A stretch of DNA of 64,000 bases from Thunnus maccoyii (lineage: Eukaryota; Chordata; Actinopteri; Scombriformes; Scombridae): positions 20,860,425 to 20,924,424 of the forward strand of contig NC_056546.1 of assembly GCF_910596095.1 (NCBI RefSeq), in the 5' to 3' direction. A model generated the notes under the pieces. The model worked only from the letters and a program-made list of their open reading frames with translations. It was not told the origin of the DNA and made no database searches. Below, piece after piece: positions 1 to 11,100 of this stretch. Within the stretch, counting starts at the first letter, position 1. Every line of letters starts with the position of its first letter. The position numbers and the translations under genes are program-made.

Positions 1-691
1 ATGGAGCCTACTTTCTCTATTTCCATTATGTAATTTCTTTGAGTCAGTGTTGGTATGTATGCTGAGAGAAAGGTGCACATTCCTCTCACTCATCTGATCA
101 ACATTTATATGAGCCATGAGCTTGTGATGTTTGAGAAATGCTTGTTCACTTGTGTTTTGTCTTTCTGCTCATACAGGTTTGCTGTAGGCAAACTTTAATT
201 CCCTGACCTGCCTGACCTTTAAGAAGGAATTTTTTTTTTTTTTTTAATTATTATTCTGAAAAATTAACGCGTGCATGCTGGTCCATCCTTCCCACTCACA
301 CTACCAACCTTCCTCAAGTACAACACTACCATTTAGAGTAGTTATTATATTTACACTAATCTGTTTCTTCATCCAGTCATAGCACACTAGTGCAGTGACC
401 GTTCAAAACATGCCTGTTCCGGCCGCTACGTCAACTTATAGAAAAATTAATACAGTTGATGTGAGGTGTGAATGAGTTGACACACCAACAACATGAAAGA
501 AACTAACATTCTATTATACACAGATGTTATAAATAATAAGTACTCCAATAGTACATAAATGTTCTTTTCTTATTTCAAGTAGCCTAAAATAAGGGCTGCA
601 TTGAAAAATAAAATAATGTGAATCCTAAGATAAAGTGGATCGATCTTAGATCGTTCCTATTTTCTGTGCCTTCAGTTCAGATTTGAGTGAG

Positions 692-1134
692 TATGTTTGC
701 TCTAAATATTTATGCTTTGACTGTAGTGGTGCTTGGCAATCACCACTGTCTCAGACCATATGAGACATACTGGTTTTGAAATGCCAATGGGAAGTTTTTC
801 CTTCATTTTAGGGTCATTGTGTATTGGGCTCTGAGCACTTCCAAAACGCGGGTGACCTACGTTCAAGAATGTACCTGAATGCCTCCTGTGTAGTCACTCA
901 CTGCTGTTGCTGCTGATCTGCTAAACATGCTGCTAACGCTGTGTTTGCTCAAAAGACTTGTGCTTTGTCTGTAGTGACGATTGCCAGTCTTGGAGCATAT
1001 GAGACAAACTGGTTTTGAACTGCCCCTGGAAGTATTTGCTCCTTTTCTACAGGCGTTGTGTATTGGGCTCTGAACGCTTCCAAAACATGGGTGACCTATG
1101 CTCAACAATGTACCTGAACACCTCCTGTGTAGTC
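692..1134. repeat. Diverged tandem duplication, two units of about 200 bp, period 240-250 bp
   Basis: Two adjacent segments, about 692-897 and 941-1134, align over their length with the same landmarks in order: gctttg(a/t)ctgtag, catatgaga, ctggttttgaa, gtgtattgggctctga, cttccaaaac, gggtgacct and cctcctgtgtagtcac. The offset falls from about 249 bp at the left to about 239 bp at the right, so small indels have accumulated. The duplication lies in a tmem63b intron. I do not recognise the unit as a named repeat. Confidence 0.8.
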
Positions 1135-1177
1135 ACAGGTATCGCCCGTCTGTATATACATACATATATACATGCAT

Positions 1178-1181
<4 letters not shown>

Positions 1182-1208
<27 letters not shown>
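1182..1208. repeat. (CA)n microsatellite
   Basis: Uninterrupted CA dinucleotides, preceded by an imperfect TATACA/CATACA-rich stretch. It lies in a tmem63b intron. It generates the spurious ORFs over 1015-1356 that read as HTHTH or VCVCV. Confidence 0.95.
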
Positions 1209-1644
1209 GATTCCTTCCTTTAGTAGAGAGATGTCACATGGTCTTACAGCTGAACAGCTGGCATTGTTATCGTATGTCAACATCAGTACAGTCATATATG
1301 TTACTGTTAAATACAAAAGCACAGTCAAAAATACAGGCTACAAAATAATGTTTTGATTTAGTTTACTAATGATCTGAAAACATGGAGGTTTTGATGAATG
1401 AAAACCTGAAAATGAAGCGACAAGTATGTGACTTTGCCGCTGTTTCTCCTGCTTAGCCTTGCTTCTCCACATGAATCTATGAGTGGACTATAAAAATCAG
1501 ATGCCTTCTTTATCTTTCCACTTAATTGTGCTGTTAGTATCAGCTTGTAAACAATATCAGATAAATCCACATGGAAATCTACTACAGGTTAACAGTTTAA
1601 AGAGTGTCCTGTTTTGAGATAAAGTTGGGATGAGTCACTCTGAC

Positions 1645-4600
1645 CTGCTCACAGCCTTTGATGATGCAACAGCATAGGTGTCCACAGGGCTTTGGGTTTA
1701 TCATGGTGGGGATATGCTCCTTGGCCTGCATGTCGAGGAAGAATTTCTTGTTTCGCTCTGCCTTCTTCCTGCATACAAAACATCAGCTGTGTCACACTGA
1801 GGAAGGACTATTTCACTGGAACAAGCTCATGTCCTGGAGCTAATCAGACACTTCTCAAATACAACCCAAAATACTATGAAAGAGCAAAAAAAAAACCGCA
1901 CGCTTATGTTTAACACTTACCTTTCAGAGTTAAGATACATCAGCCTGGCCACATTGTAACAGATACGAGCTTCCAGTACAACGCAGTTTTCATACGCCTG
2001 CCTATGGAAGAAAGGCAGGGAGAGGAAGTGAAAGACTGGATTAAGTTTAAAAAAGCACAAATGTAAACGTACAGTATTTACAGTAAATGACATCATCTCT
2101 CTCACATAATAACAGGCAACTTACAGATAAGATGATAACACAACAGCAAAATGCTTTCATGATTTTCCTTTTTCACTAGAAGTTTGGGGGTTTTTTGAGT
2201 GTGGAAGATTTTTTTGTAGTGCAAGAGCAAAGATAAGATTTTGCATAATACTATTTGGCTGAGTAGGAATTCAGCCAAACACCCCCTCCTCATTATTAGA
2301 CCATCACGACACATGACTTGCATAATCCTGCTCATCTGGCTTCTATTATGGACAATTACTCATATAGGCCTGCCATTGTCTGATCCCAGCCATAAGGGCC
2401 AGGACAAGACAGCTGATTTTAACAGGAAAAGGCATGGCTCTCATACAACTTAATACAGTTACTGCAAAGATGCCATGTTGACAGAGCAGTGTACCACTTT
2501 TATAAGCAGACAGAATTAAGCATTTTGAGATATTAAGCGTGGCGCCAGGAGACCAGTGAGAAAGATCCTGTAGGGCGCTTACTCAAAGTGTTGCTTTATG
2601 TCCGTCTCCTCTGCGTATTTGGAGATTCCGTTGACAAATAAAGTGCGTTTCACCTGTATGAAAATGAAGACAGGGAAATAATTACAAATAACATTCAGAC
2701 CTGTGTGTGTAGAAAGAGTGAATAAAACATCCACTTTCTGAAACAACGCAACTCACCAGGTCATCCTCTCTGTAGTGCATCTTGGAGGTGTGTCTTCTCA
2801 TGCTGTACACTGTCAGTAACAGGTAGAGGAACGCAAAGGTAGTGTGCAGCCACAGTAGTGCATTACTGGAGAATAGAAATGGTTAAAGGATTTAGTGACT
2901 CAAAATAATACTGTACAATATATGCTAAAAAAAAAAGTAGATGCATAAGAATGACTCACTCTGCATTCAGATTTGCTATAGTGGTTCGCCCAAAACTATA
3001 GGCATTGTTTTCTGTAGAAAAAAAGAAACAAGACAATCACTTCTTCAGAAGCCTGCCCTTGTATGGCACTGCAAACAATAAGGCAAGGAATGTGGACCAC
3101 TGTTTCATTGGTTGAGCAGTAACACAACATTTGGTACAGTAATTTCCAAATGACCAAACAAACAAAATGAGAAGCATGCTTTCATAGCGGCCAGAGCACA
3201 CTTTTAACACAGAATAAAGAGACTAAGAGAAAAGACAAGCATGGTTGAGACTAAAATACATTTTTATATTGCCAGGAAGACAATAGAGTATAAAATTGTT
3301 GATTCCATCCCCACAACTACTTCCACAAAACCTCAGGTATCCACGTCTTTGCTCGGTATATCCTCCACACTTGTATTTTCACTAAATAAGTTTCTTACTA
3401 GAAAATCATGCACACCTCTGGCTCTTTCACTGGCCAGGAGTCGTACTCGTTCATAGCTCACTCTGGCTAACGTGGTGATTTTGTATGTGCACGTTCACAA
3501 ATTTCTGACAAAGTATAATTCTTATAACATATTTGCTTGATGTGTTCTTATTGTTTTACAGATTAAACATATGTTTCTGTACGTTATACAGACGTGTACA
3601 TGTCTCATTTAGTTTCCCATTTTTAGGCCTCCATGTTTATGTTGCGAATGTTGTGAAGCTTTGTATATTTTTAATCTGAAAATCTACTTTTAGTCAGAGG
3701 TATGAAGAAACACAAAAAAAGAAAAAACAGGGAGAAAGAAAGAATCAAAAATAAAAAAATTCAACCATCAAAAAACAAACAAACGTGGTTTTCCCACGAT
3801 GCTGTGGTCATAAATTCCAATCAACTCACCAAGTAGATTTCCAGAGAAGTTGACGGGCAAGATGATGCCAACGGAGAGTACGCCCACCACTACCAACAGC
3901 CCAATGATGTGGCGCTGAAAGGACAAGTAGTGCACTGCATCCTCACCACACTTCTCCCTTATCTCTTCATCCCTACAGAAAGAACACACCAACAAAGTCA
4001 ACTACTTAAAAACAATTTAATACACACACAAAACAAAATCATCTTTATTTAATCTTTAAAAACAAAATAGTATCCAGTTTAATATGCATTCATCTAATTT
4101 TTCTTATTTCCAATATGTTGTTAGTAGGTTGACTCACTTGATGCGGAAGATGGCAGTTAACCAGGAGCAGAAGCCCTTAAACAAAAGAGAGCAGAGAACT
4201 TAAAGTGTCGTACCACTTTTCCACATGCGACATTTTTCTGTCCAACAACTTTTCTGTCCGAAAAGAAAGGACACCGTATTTCATCCTCTAAGAACAACAG
4301 CATACTTACTGTGTCTCTCTGTTCAATGTCCACTGAGCTGGAAACTGAGGTGAGGCGCTCATAGCGTTCAGGTGTTTCTGACGTCATGGCAGATGCCACA
4401 CTGTGTGCAGAAAACACATCACATAACATTTGAACGGTGTTACACAACTACCCGAAACCATGTACCATAAATGGATGTTAGTTCTTTGTGTCTCACCACA
4501 CTGAGATTACCATCAGTATTGACAATGTAAAACACACACATGTGCACACACTACATACACACATGCCCTGAAATGGACTGGAGAGATTCACCCATGTTTA

Positions 4601-7600
4601 TCCGGTGTGGGCTACACACAGGATGTAGGTTGGTAAACCAGTCAACCACAGGAACAATCTCTGCAACCACATTCCATGCAGCGTTAGGAGTAAAGGGCCT
4701 ACTTTACACACGTCGACTACATCATCACAAAGGTTGTGGTAAAAAGTTAGAGGGCAAAGCTCTACAGAAGAACAACATTCACAGAGGAAACAACAGAAAC
4801 CCAGTGATCAACAAGAGGCAGATATATGGAGTTTGTCCAGCAGAGCCACAGGTTCTCCTGGTTATAACACAGCATCAAGACTTTACATTAATGTACAAAT
4901 TTGACTGTACTCATCAGGGAGGTTATGTCAGGTCAAATTGTATTGAACTAAAAAATATAAACAGGACACAGGCTCTGCTGGGACTTAAATGGTGGTTCGG
5001 TGTTCAATACTACATGAAAGCATGACATCACCCAGGAATCTAAGAGATCTCTAATGGAATGAGGAGAGAGCTAGCGGCTGTAATCCGCCATTAGTCCTCC
5101 TCTCCCACATTCCTGCGAGAAGTCAGAAAGGCTCATCTCAGCTCTAGTAGACAAGATATTGTGTATGTGCACCATGTTAGGGCCTGTCTATGAACAACCA
5201 CAGATCAGGGAAGCATTACCTCTCCCTGTAAGCATCCTGTCTGTGCGGCTCATGCGGTGCGCTCACACAGAAGAAGTCCGAGCTTCATAAAAGAGGTCAA
5301 TACACAGATTAGCACACATAGATCTGATTAGGATGGTGAGAGAGGACAGGGACACCCAAGAGCAGAAGTACAAGAGTGACAAGGAGAGGGAGAATAATTA
5401 GGTGCCTGGCACTGGGAAACGCCTGGAGGAGAAGAGGGAAAAAAAACCACTAAACCATCAAAAGTGAAAAACAGGCTGAAACCCACAGCAGCCTGGGCAG
5501 AATGGACAAGAGTTATGAGTTAGGTTAAATACAGAGAGGGGAAGGGAGAGAAGAAAAAAAGGCGGTGAGTCTGCAATATGGAGAGATAACATACTATTCC
5601 CGATCATCCAGGCGACTGTACCGTTGATCCACTCTTCTGGTGAAAAGAGAAGCAAAACAAAGCCATTCAGCTTAGTTAAGAGGAAATGGCCCTGCTCGCC
5701 AGTAAGGGTGCTGGTTCAGAGGAAAACTGGGGAAGCATATTACACCACAGGCATACCAATGAAGGTTTCTGTTTATTTTGGTATACGTTATGGCCTTGCG
5801 TAGAGACTCGTGGCTCATGTAGTTGGAACAGCAGACATATCAATTTGCATCCCTGTTTTAGATGATTAGCTGAGTTTCCTTGTAAGGAAACATTTAATTT
5901 TTTCAGAAATAACAAGAACTTTAAAAGACAGACGCTGATCTCAAGCCAGCGCTTTTCAACAGCGTCAAGAGACGACTTTTTCTGTCTGTTACAAAAGTAA
6001 CCCATGCTGCCAACCCCCTCCCATCCTCCCACTACGCTGCAGCCCCATTCTCTGCTCACATGCAGCTGCAAAAATAGTGAAGCTGCAACATCAACCAAAC
6101 ACAGCGGGGGTATGTAGGTGATGGAGCACTGTGTCATGTAGCTTCCAGGGTTCATAGTCAAAGAGTCTGATGTCTCATCTCCCTCTCCCACTAAAACCTT
6201 AACGTGATTAGTCCTCTTATTGGACCTTATGACGTGGCAGTTAAAAAAAGAAAGAGTAGTAGAATCAGTTCTTGTTGACGGGCGTCTCTCTGGCTGCTTT
6301 TATTCGATCAGAGTGTAGACATTAGTCTCAAATGATCTCAATATATCTGGCAGCATATCATCATATGGACTTAAATGCAGTGGCTCATAAAATGGGTCTA
6401 AAAGGGAAATTAGATAATTGTTAATCATTGTTTCTTCTTCCTCCATTTCAGATCTATTCCAACAACAGTCTGGCCTTTCAGTCTCAAAGTAAACAAACCA
6501 TGTAACAAGCAACGAAGCGTGACAATGTCAGAGGACATTATTGCTATTAAAAGGAAAGCTGCTGACACCAACTTCCTGTCTGGAGTACCATCCTTGTGAT
6601 GTTTGCTTCTGTCGGAAAAAAACTCCACTCCACCCTCAGAACGCTGACTTTGGAGTGTACCAAATTTTGCAACTAGCATCCAAAATGATTAGCCAGCAAG
6701 TAGTGCAAAATAGTGGTAAGATTTTGTATCTTTGATAGATAAATACAGCAACCACGACTAGAACTTTCTGAGATACTAACATTTGAATGCCGACAAGGGT
6801 GTCATTGGCACTCTTTGGAGTAAGGCACATTTTGCCCCTGTTCACCACCATGTTTTCTGACTATAGGCAAATCACATAAAAGCTTAACAATGGCTCTGTA
6901 TAAAAACAAGTCCCTGACTGGCTGCCTGCTACACTGGCTCTATAGAAAGTGTGTAACAAGCCTGACTTCACATGAGGATCACTTATCAAGATGACAAACA
7001 GTGTTGCTTGTCAAACTTCACATGTAAATTCTTTCACACTTCAGAACAGACTGCAAACTACTGCATAAGGGAGGCTGTACTTCAAGTTAACATAACTTAA
7101 ATGAAAGTATGTGAAATCTCTTTGAAATTGTGTATTAATTATTTTTAGCTGGTAATAATATTTTTGAAAAGTCATGTTTAGGTGTGAAAAAAGTTAAATT
7201 CAGACAATGATATCCAGTAAATATTAACCTCACAAGATACTGTAAGTTTAGCAGTTGAATACTGTGATGTTATCGCAACATATTTCAACCATAAATAACA
7301 TATTAGTGCATTTTGTCAGTGTGTTAGTGCTTTATATGATCCGTTTAACGAGTCAATCAGAAAGCCTTAGTACTGGACCTTCTAGTCTATGTAACTCATT
7401 TGGACCAGTGTACTCTAATTACCTGTCAGCGTCAGTCACCAGAGCGAGGCGCCCATAGTCCCATGCTACTTTTCTCAAGAAGGAGAACACAACCAGCAGG
7501 CCCTGCAGTACAAAATAAACAGTGGCTGTCAAGACTTCTAGTCCCTTTATTTACATCACAGAGACGTACTCAACAAAAGTTGCATTTAACTGCCTGAAGG

Positions 7601-7961
7601 TGTTTAACTTTCAAATATCACATTCCTGGAAGATAACATAATTCTAGGAATTGTGAAGAAAACACAAAAAATGAAGAGCTTACATTACATCAAGGTTAGC
7701 ATATATTGTGGAATGATGCAAAAACATACTCATCAGCTGCATCTGTTTGGCAGTAAGACTCACCAAAAAGCACATAAAGTCAAGGGCGAGAACAGTAGGC
7801 ACCCCACCGAAGGGCAAACCCTGTAGCACTGTACTGCGAATTCGGGCTGAGTAGCAGTAATCCTTGGAGGTGGAATTGGGCGGCAGTGTCGGGCAGCTCT
7901 CTGAATCGGAGCATGCTTGCGCCCCCCAGATGGCCATAATTAATATCAACACTTGGTGCAT
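1645..7961 (-). CDS. tmem63b: TMEM63B, OSCA/TMEM63 mechanosensitive cation channel (5' part, partial)
   Basis: Coding exons (minus): 7764-7961 (start ATG 7961-7959), 7423-7502, 5595-5636, 4310-4400, 4138-4175, 3830-3972, 2960-3011, 2757-2865, 2583-2653, 1921-2001, 1645-1768. Together they give 343 codons in one frame; the rest lies left of position 1. TMEM63 proteins are plasma-membrane cation channels gated by membrane tension or osmotic stress. The B-type assignment rests on [20 protein letters not shown] (about residues 35-54), [12 protein letters not shown] and [17 protein letters not shown]. The first membrane segment spans exons 1-2, the next lies at about 172-190 and another at about 217-238. 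The cytoplasmic domain starts near 252 and contains CGHLCCC (330-336). The N-terminus is longer and more hydrophobic than I recall for the mammalian protein and resembles a signal peptide. All exon joins keep frame, so no breakage is seen. Confidence 0.95.
5595..5636 (-). other. tmem63b: 42-nt in-frame tmem63b exon, candidate cassette exon
   Basis: A short exon flanked by ttcaccag and gtatgtt. It encodes [13 protein letters not shown] plus split codons at both ends (AG|A and TA|T). It is a multiple of three, and skipping it would join AG to T and keep frame. It occupies the place of the short exon reading RRQERDRVEQE in mammalian TMEM63B. From memory that exon is alternatively spliced in mammals, but use in fish is inference. 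Confidence 0.85.
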
Positions 7962-7964
7962 CAC

Positions 7965-7976
7965 TCACTGCAGCAT
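7965..7976 (-). promoter_or_regulatory. Three-codon upstream ORF before the tmem63b start
   Basis: On the minus strand, an ATG at 7976-7974 starts Met-Leu-Gln and stops at TGA, three bases before the ATG used for tmem63b (7961-7959). The acceptor of this exon is at 7986-7987, so the uORF is in the same mature exon. Such a minimal uORF could modulate initiation. The main start was chosen because it gives the long hydrophobic N-terminus in frame with conserved TMEM63B sequence. Confidence 0.6.
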
Positions 7977-7985
7977 GTTGACAAC

Positions 7986-8028
7986 CTGTAAAGAAGAAAC
8001 AAAAACAGAGATGGAGTGAAGAAATAAC

Positions 8029-8116
<88 letters not shown>

Positions 8117-11100
8117 TATATATATAATAAAAACTGGAAAGCACACATCAAATTAGACTTGACAGTAAAGGCAACAATGACATTAAAATTTTCTGTCCAT
8201 TTCTACTGAAGCTGACATTTCTGTCTTGTTATTGGTCACACGATTTACTGTTGCTTTTGACCACATGACAACTGAAATATGCTTGTTTAAACCATTATAA
8301 ACTTTCTGTTCCTTTTTTTTGTGTTGAATTACCACAATATGTACCAATACAATATAGTTCCACTTCTTCCTGAATTCAAGAGAAATAAAAAAAACTCTTA
8401 ACACCTACATGTGCCAAGTAACAACCAGCAATTCCCTACATACATCCAGTAGAGAGTAACAAACACATCACATGTCTCCTTAGAGACATATCTCTAGCCT
8501 CCTTTTAGCCTTGGTTCTGGCCACCAACAGCTGAGAAAAATATCTGGGTCTTTTAGCTTGCAAAAGTGTCTTCAGAAGTCACTGGTTTACTTTATCTTTT
8601 TGCCATTTTGTCTTAGTCAAGTAGTGCAAACAACTTGCCTGAGCTTGTTTCCTGGACACTGCTGTATACAGACAGATATTGGGGGTTGGTGAGAACAGTG
8701 ACTCAACCATTTAGTCTAAAAGCTGCACAGAGCTGCCGAAGAGGTGTTTTCTTGCTGGATTTAGTACTATTAGAGACTCATTTGAATCTTAATGCAGGTT
8801 TATTAGCGGTACTGACAAGTCAGGCTCAACAGAGGTGGCCTGTTGGGATAAGCCTCATCTTAACATTTACACAGTTACAGTTACTTTGCGCTCTTCCTTC
8901 CGGTCTCTGATGCTATTTTCCTCAAGAAACAACAACAGGCAATAGACCCACCTAATGATGGGAAACAATTACAAAAACATGAATAGTTTATGAGGAAGGT
9001 AATAAGTCATAAGCAAAATGCATCTTAATGCTTTCCCTGGCCCACCCCGTGACTGAAGCAAGAGCCTCAGTGAGCTAAGCACAGTTTACGCCTGACGTTA
9101 AGGATTCAGATTGGCTGTAGAATAATCCCAGAGTATCAGTTAGTCCAGACAGTCCTTTCTCCAGCACCGGCACACAGCACAAATGAAGAGTGATATACTA
9201 GATCTCAAGGCTTATTCCAGACTTCTTGCTGAGTCCTCCTATGTCTACATCCATTGACTCAGACAGTGATACTCTTGTCAGGAAATGTGCTTAAATGACT
9301 CACGTAGCAAATGTGAGTTGCATAGCGAAAGTATTCCTTACATAAAATACTGACCATTTAATCCATGCATGTAGTCATCTGATGACACATCAACATAAGC
9401 TTTGGAAAATAGCCAACATCTTCTATAGTAGTATCTAGCTACAAAATATCAGTTCATAATGAATTGAGCCGCACCAGAAGTTACACAAAACATATTGGTT
9501 TAAAGATTGCCATTTAAAGATTTAAAATTTGAGATAGTGATACCAAAAAAAACTAAACAAACTATTTTCTCCATCATATAGAAAGTGGACCTGCATGTAT
9601 GGCTATAGGCGGTCACACTTAGAAGGTTTAATATTTCACACAGGCTAAACGAAGGGCTTAGGGAAGGCTAGAAGACGCGTAGGTGTTCTGGTGAGTGCTG
9701 GCAAGTGTGTTTGCACAGTTGCACAGCTATACTTGTGCCCTTCGACCCACTATTACCAGCATTCACGATGCTGCTCATCTGCCCTAACACTAACTCATTT
9801 ATCCGCTCCCTGGAATGCTGTGACATCACTGGAGAGGGACACAGCCAGAGCTGAACAATAAGCCGATAGAGACCGCAGGGTTCAAATGGACCGGGCTCAA
9901 CCCAAGGAGGACACAACATAACCCCCTGTGCCTTCAACAACACTGCTGCACATCCTGGATCCAACGCCTCAATTCAGACTGTTTGACATTCAACACCAGC
10001 ATCTTGAAAATGACTTAAGCGCACATCAAAACTAATTTATTAAACACCTAAACTATAAATCTCACTTATGATACAGTCAGCCCACTTCTTGGCTGCGATG
10101 TCAGTGTCATGGGAGTACCAAAACAGGTTAAGTATTGTTGCATATTTTCTTGAGTGACATGTATTATAAGTCAAGAAAGCGTTTGAGCAAAACCCGATTC
10201 CCAGGCCCTCGGCAACATGTCTGGTTTTATTTAGTTTTTAAATAGAAAAAAAGACATTTTTATTTGATTACACATTTTCTAGACTTCAATTGCATTCACA
10301 GGGGTACTGTAGATCTTATTGTAGGTCCCACTGCTTTGAAATTAAGCGTTTCAAGTCTATCTTTGAGGTTTGAGTGTTGAGGCTCTCTTTGGAGAAAAGC
10401 TTTAGACTGTAGTTAGTATGAGTAAAAAAACCTTTACATACATACTACAAACATACTTTCACTTTAAATTTACAGGAGTTGGACACAACAACCTGAAGAC
10501 TTCACAATGTAATGCAACAGCACTGTTAAAGACCATCTCATCTTTCTGAAGCTTACAACTGATTGCCTGAGTAGAGTCAACAGCTCTCTGGTACAAAAAA
10601 CATTGTAATACATTTAAGGTGGCATTTATTTCAGGATCGCATTACGTTGTCAGGTCGTGATATTTTGTCCAACACTTTTGTCTTAATCTTTTCCTGTAAC
10701 TTTTCCTGCTCATGTGTCTCTGTTAAGGAGCATACAGTACGTTGTCTGTTTGAAGTGCCATTAAAAGTGTTACTTGTCAATTCAGACCACCGCTTCTGAC
10801 AGCAATCAAATACAATTTAGGCAGAACATTTCAGTTTAAATTGTGAATAAAATATATATAAACCAAAGCACTCGGGGAAAAAACAGTATCCCTCATATTT
10901 CTGGATTCAAATCCACTCTAAACTCTTCTGAGATATGTTTGTTTAAAATGCAATGCTATCATAATTCTGACCGGTTAACAATATTAAAAGCCTCAAGGTA
11001 AAACCTTAATATGAAATTTAGGCAGCATAACACATGAATTTTTATCAAATATTTTTCATTTTAATAAGAATTTTCTTTGACTTTAGTTTTAAGAGCAAAC

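Larger units (their letters stand above)
1..1644 (-). other. tmem63b: tmem63b intron sequence, left edge of window
   Basis: This stretch lies 3' of the last tmem63b exon I can place, which ends at 1645 with a gtcaga donor on the minus strand. The next expected protein segment, the continuation of the cytoplasmic domain, is not found here on either strand, so I read the stretch as intron. It holds a diverged tandem duplication (about 692-1134) and a CA microsatellite (1182-1208). ORFs in it carry no recognisable domain. Confidence 0.7.

Noticed and set aside
1015-1356. Overlapping ORFs on both strands across the CA repeat
   Set aside because: They owe their length to the CA microsatellite, reading His-Thr or Val-Cys repeats, and to the tandem duplication.
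4540-5025. 161-codon plus-strand ORF, one of the longest in the window
   Set aside because: It lies antisense in a tmem63b intron. It has no recognisable domain, a low-complexity His/Thr/Arg/Asn-rich composition, and no splice partners or promoter. It is treated as chance.
5676-6191. 171-codon minus-strand ORF
   Set aside because: It lies in the tmem63b intron upstream of the 42-nt exon. The sequence matches no family I know, and the flanking real exons join correctly without it.
9668-9964. 98-codon minus-strand ORF in tmem63b intron 1
   Set aside because: It has no domain, no homologous features and no exon-like boundaries.
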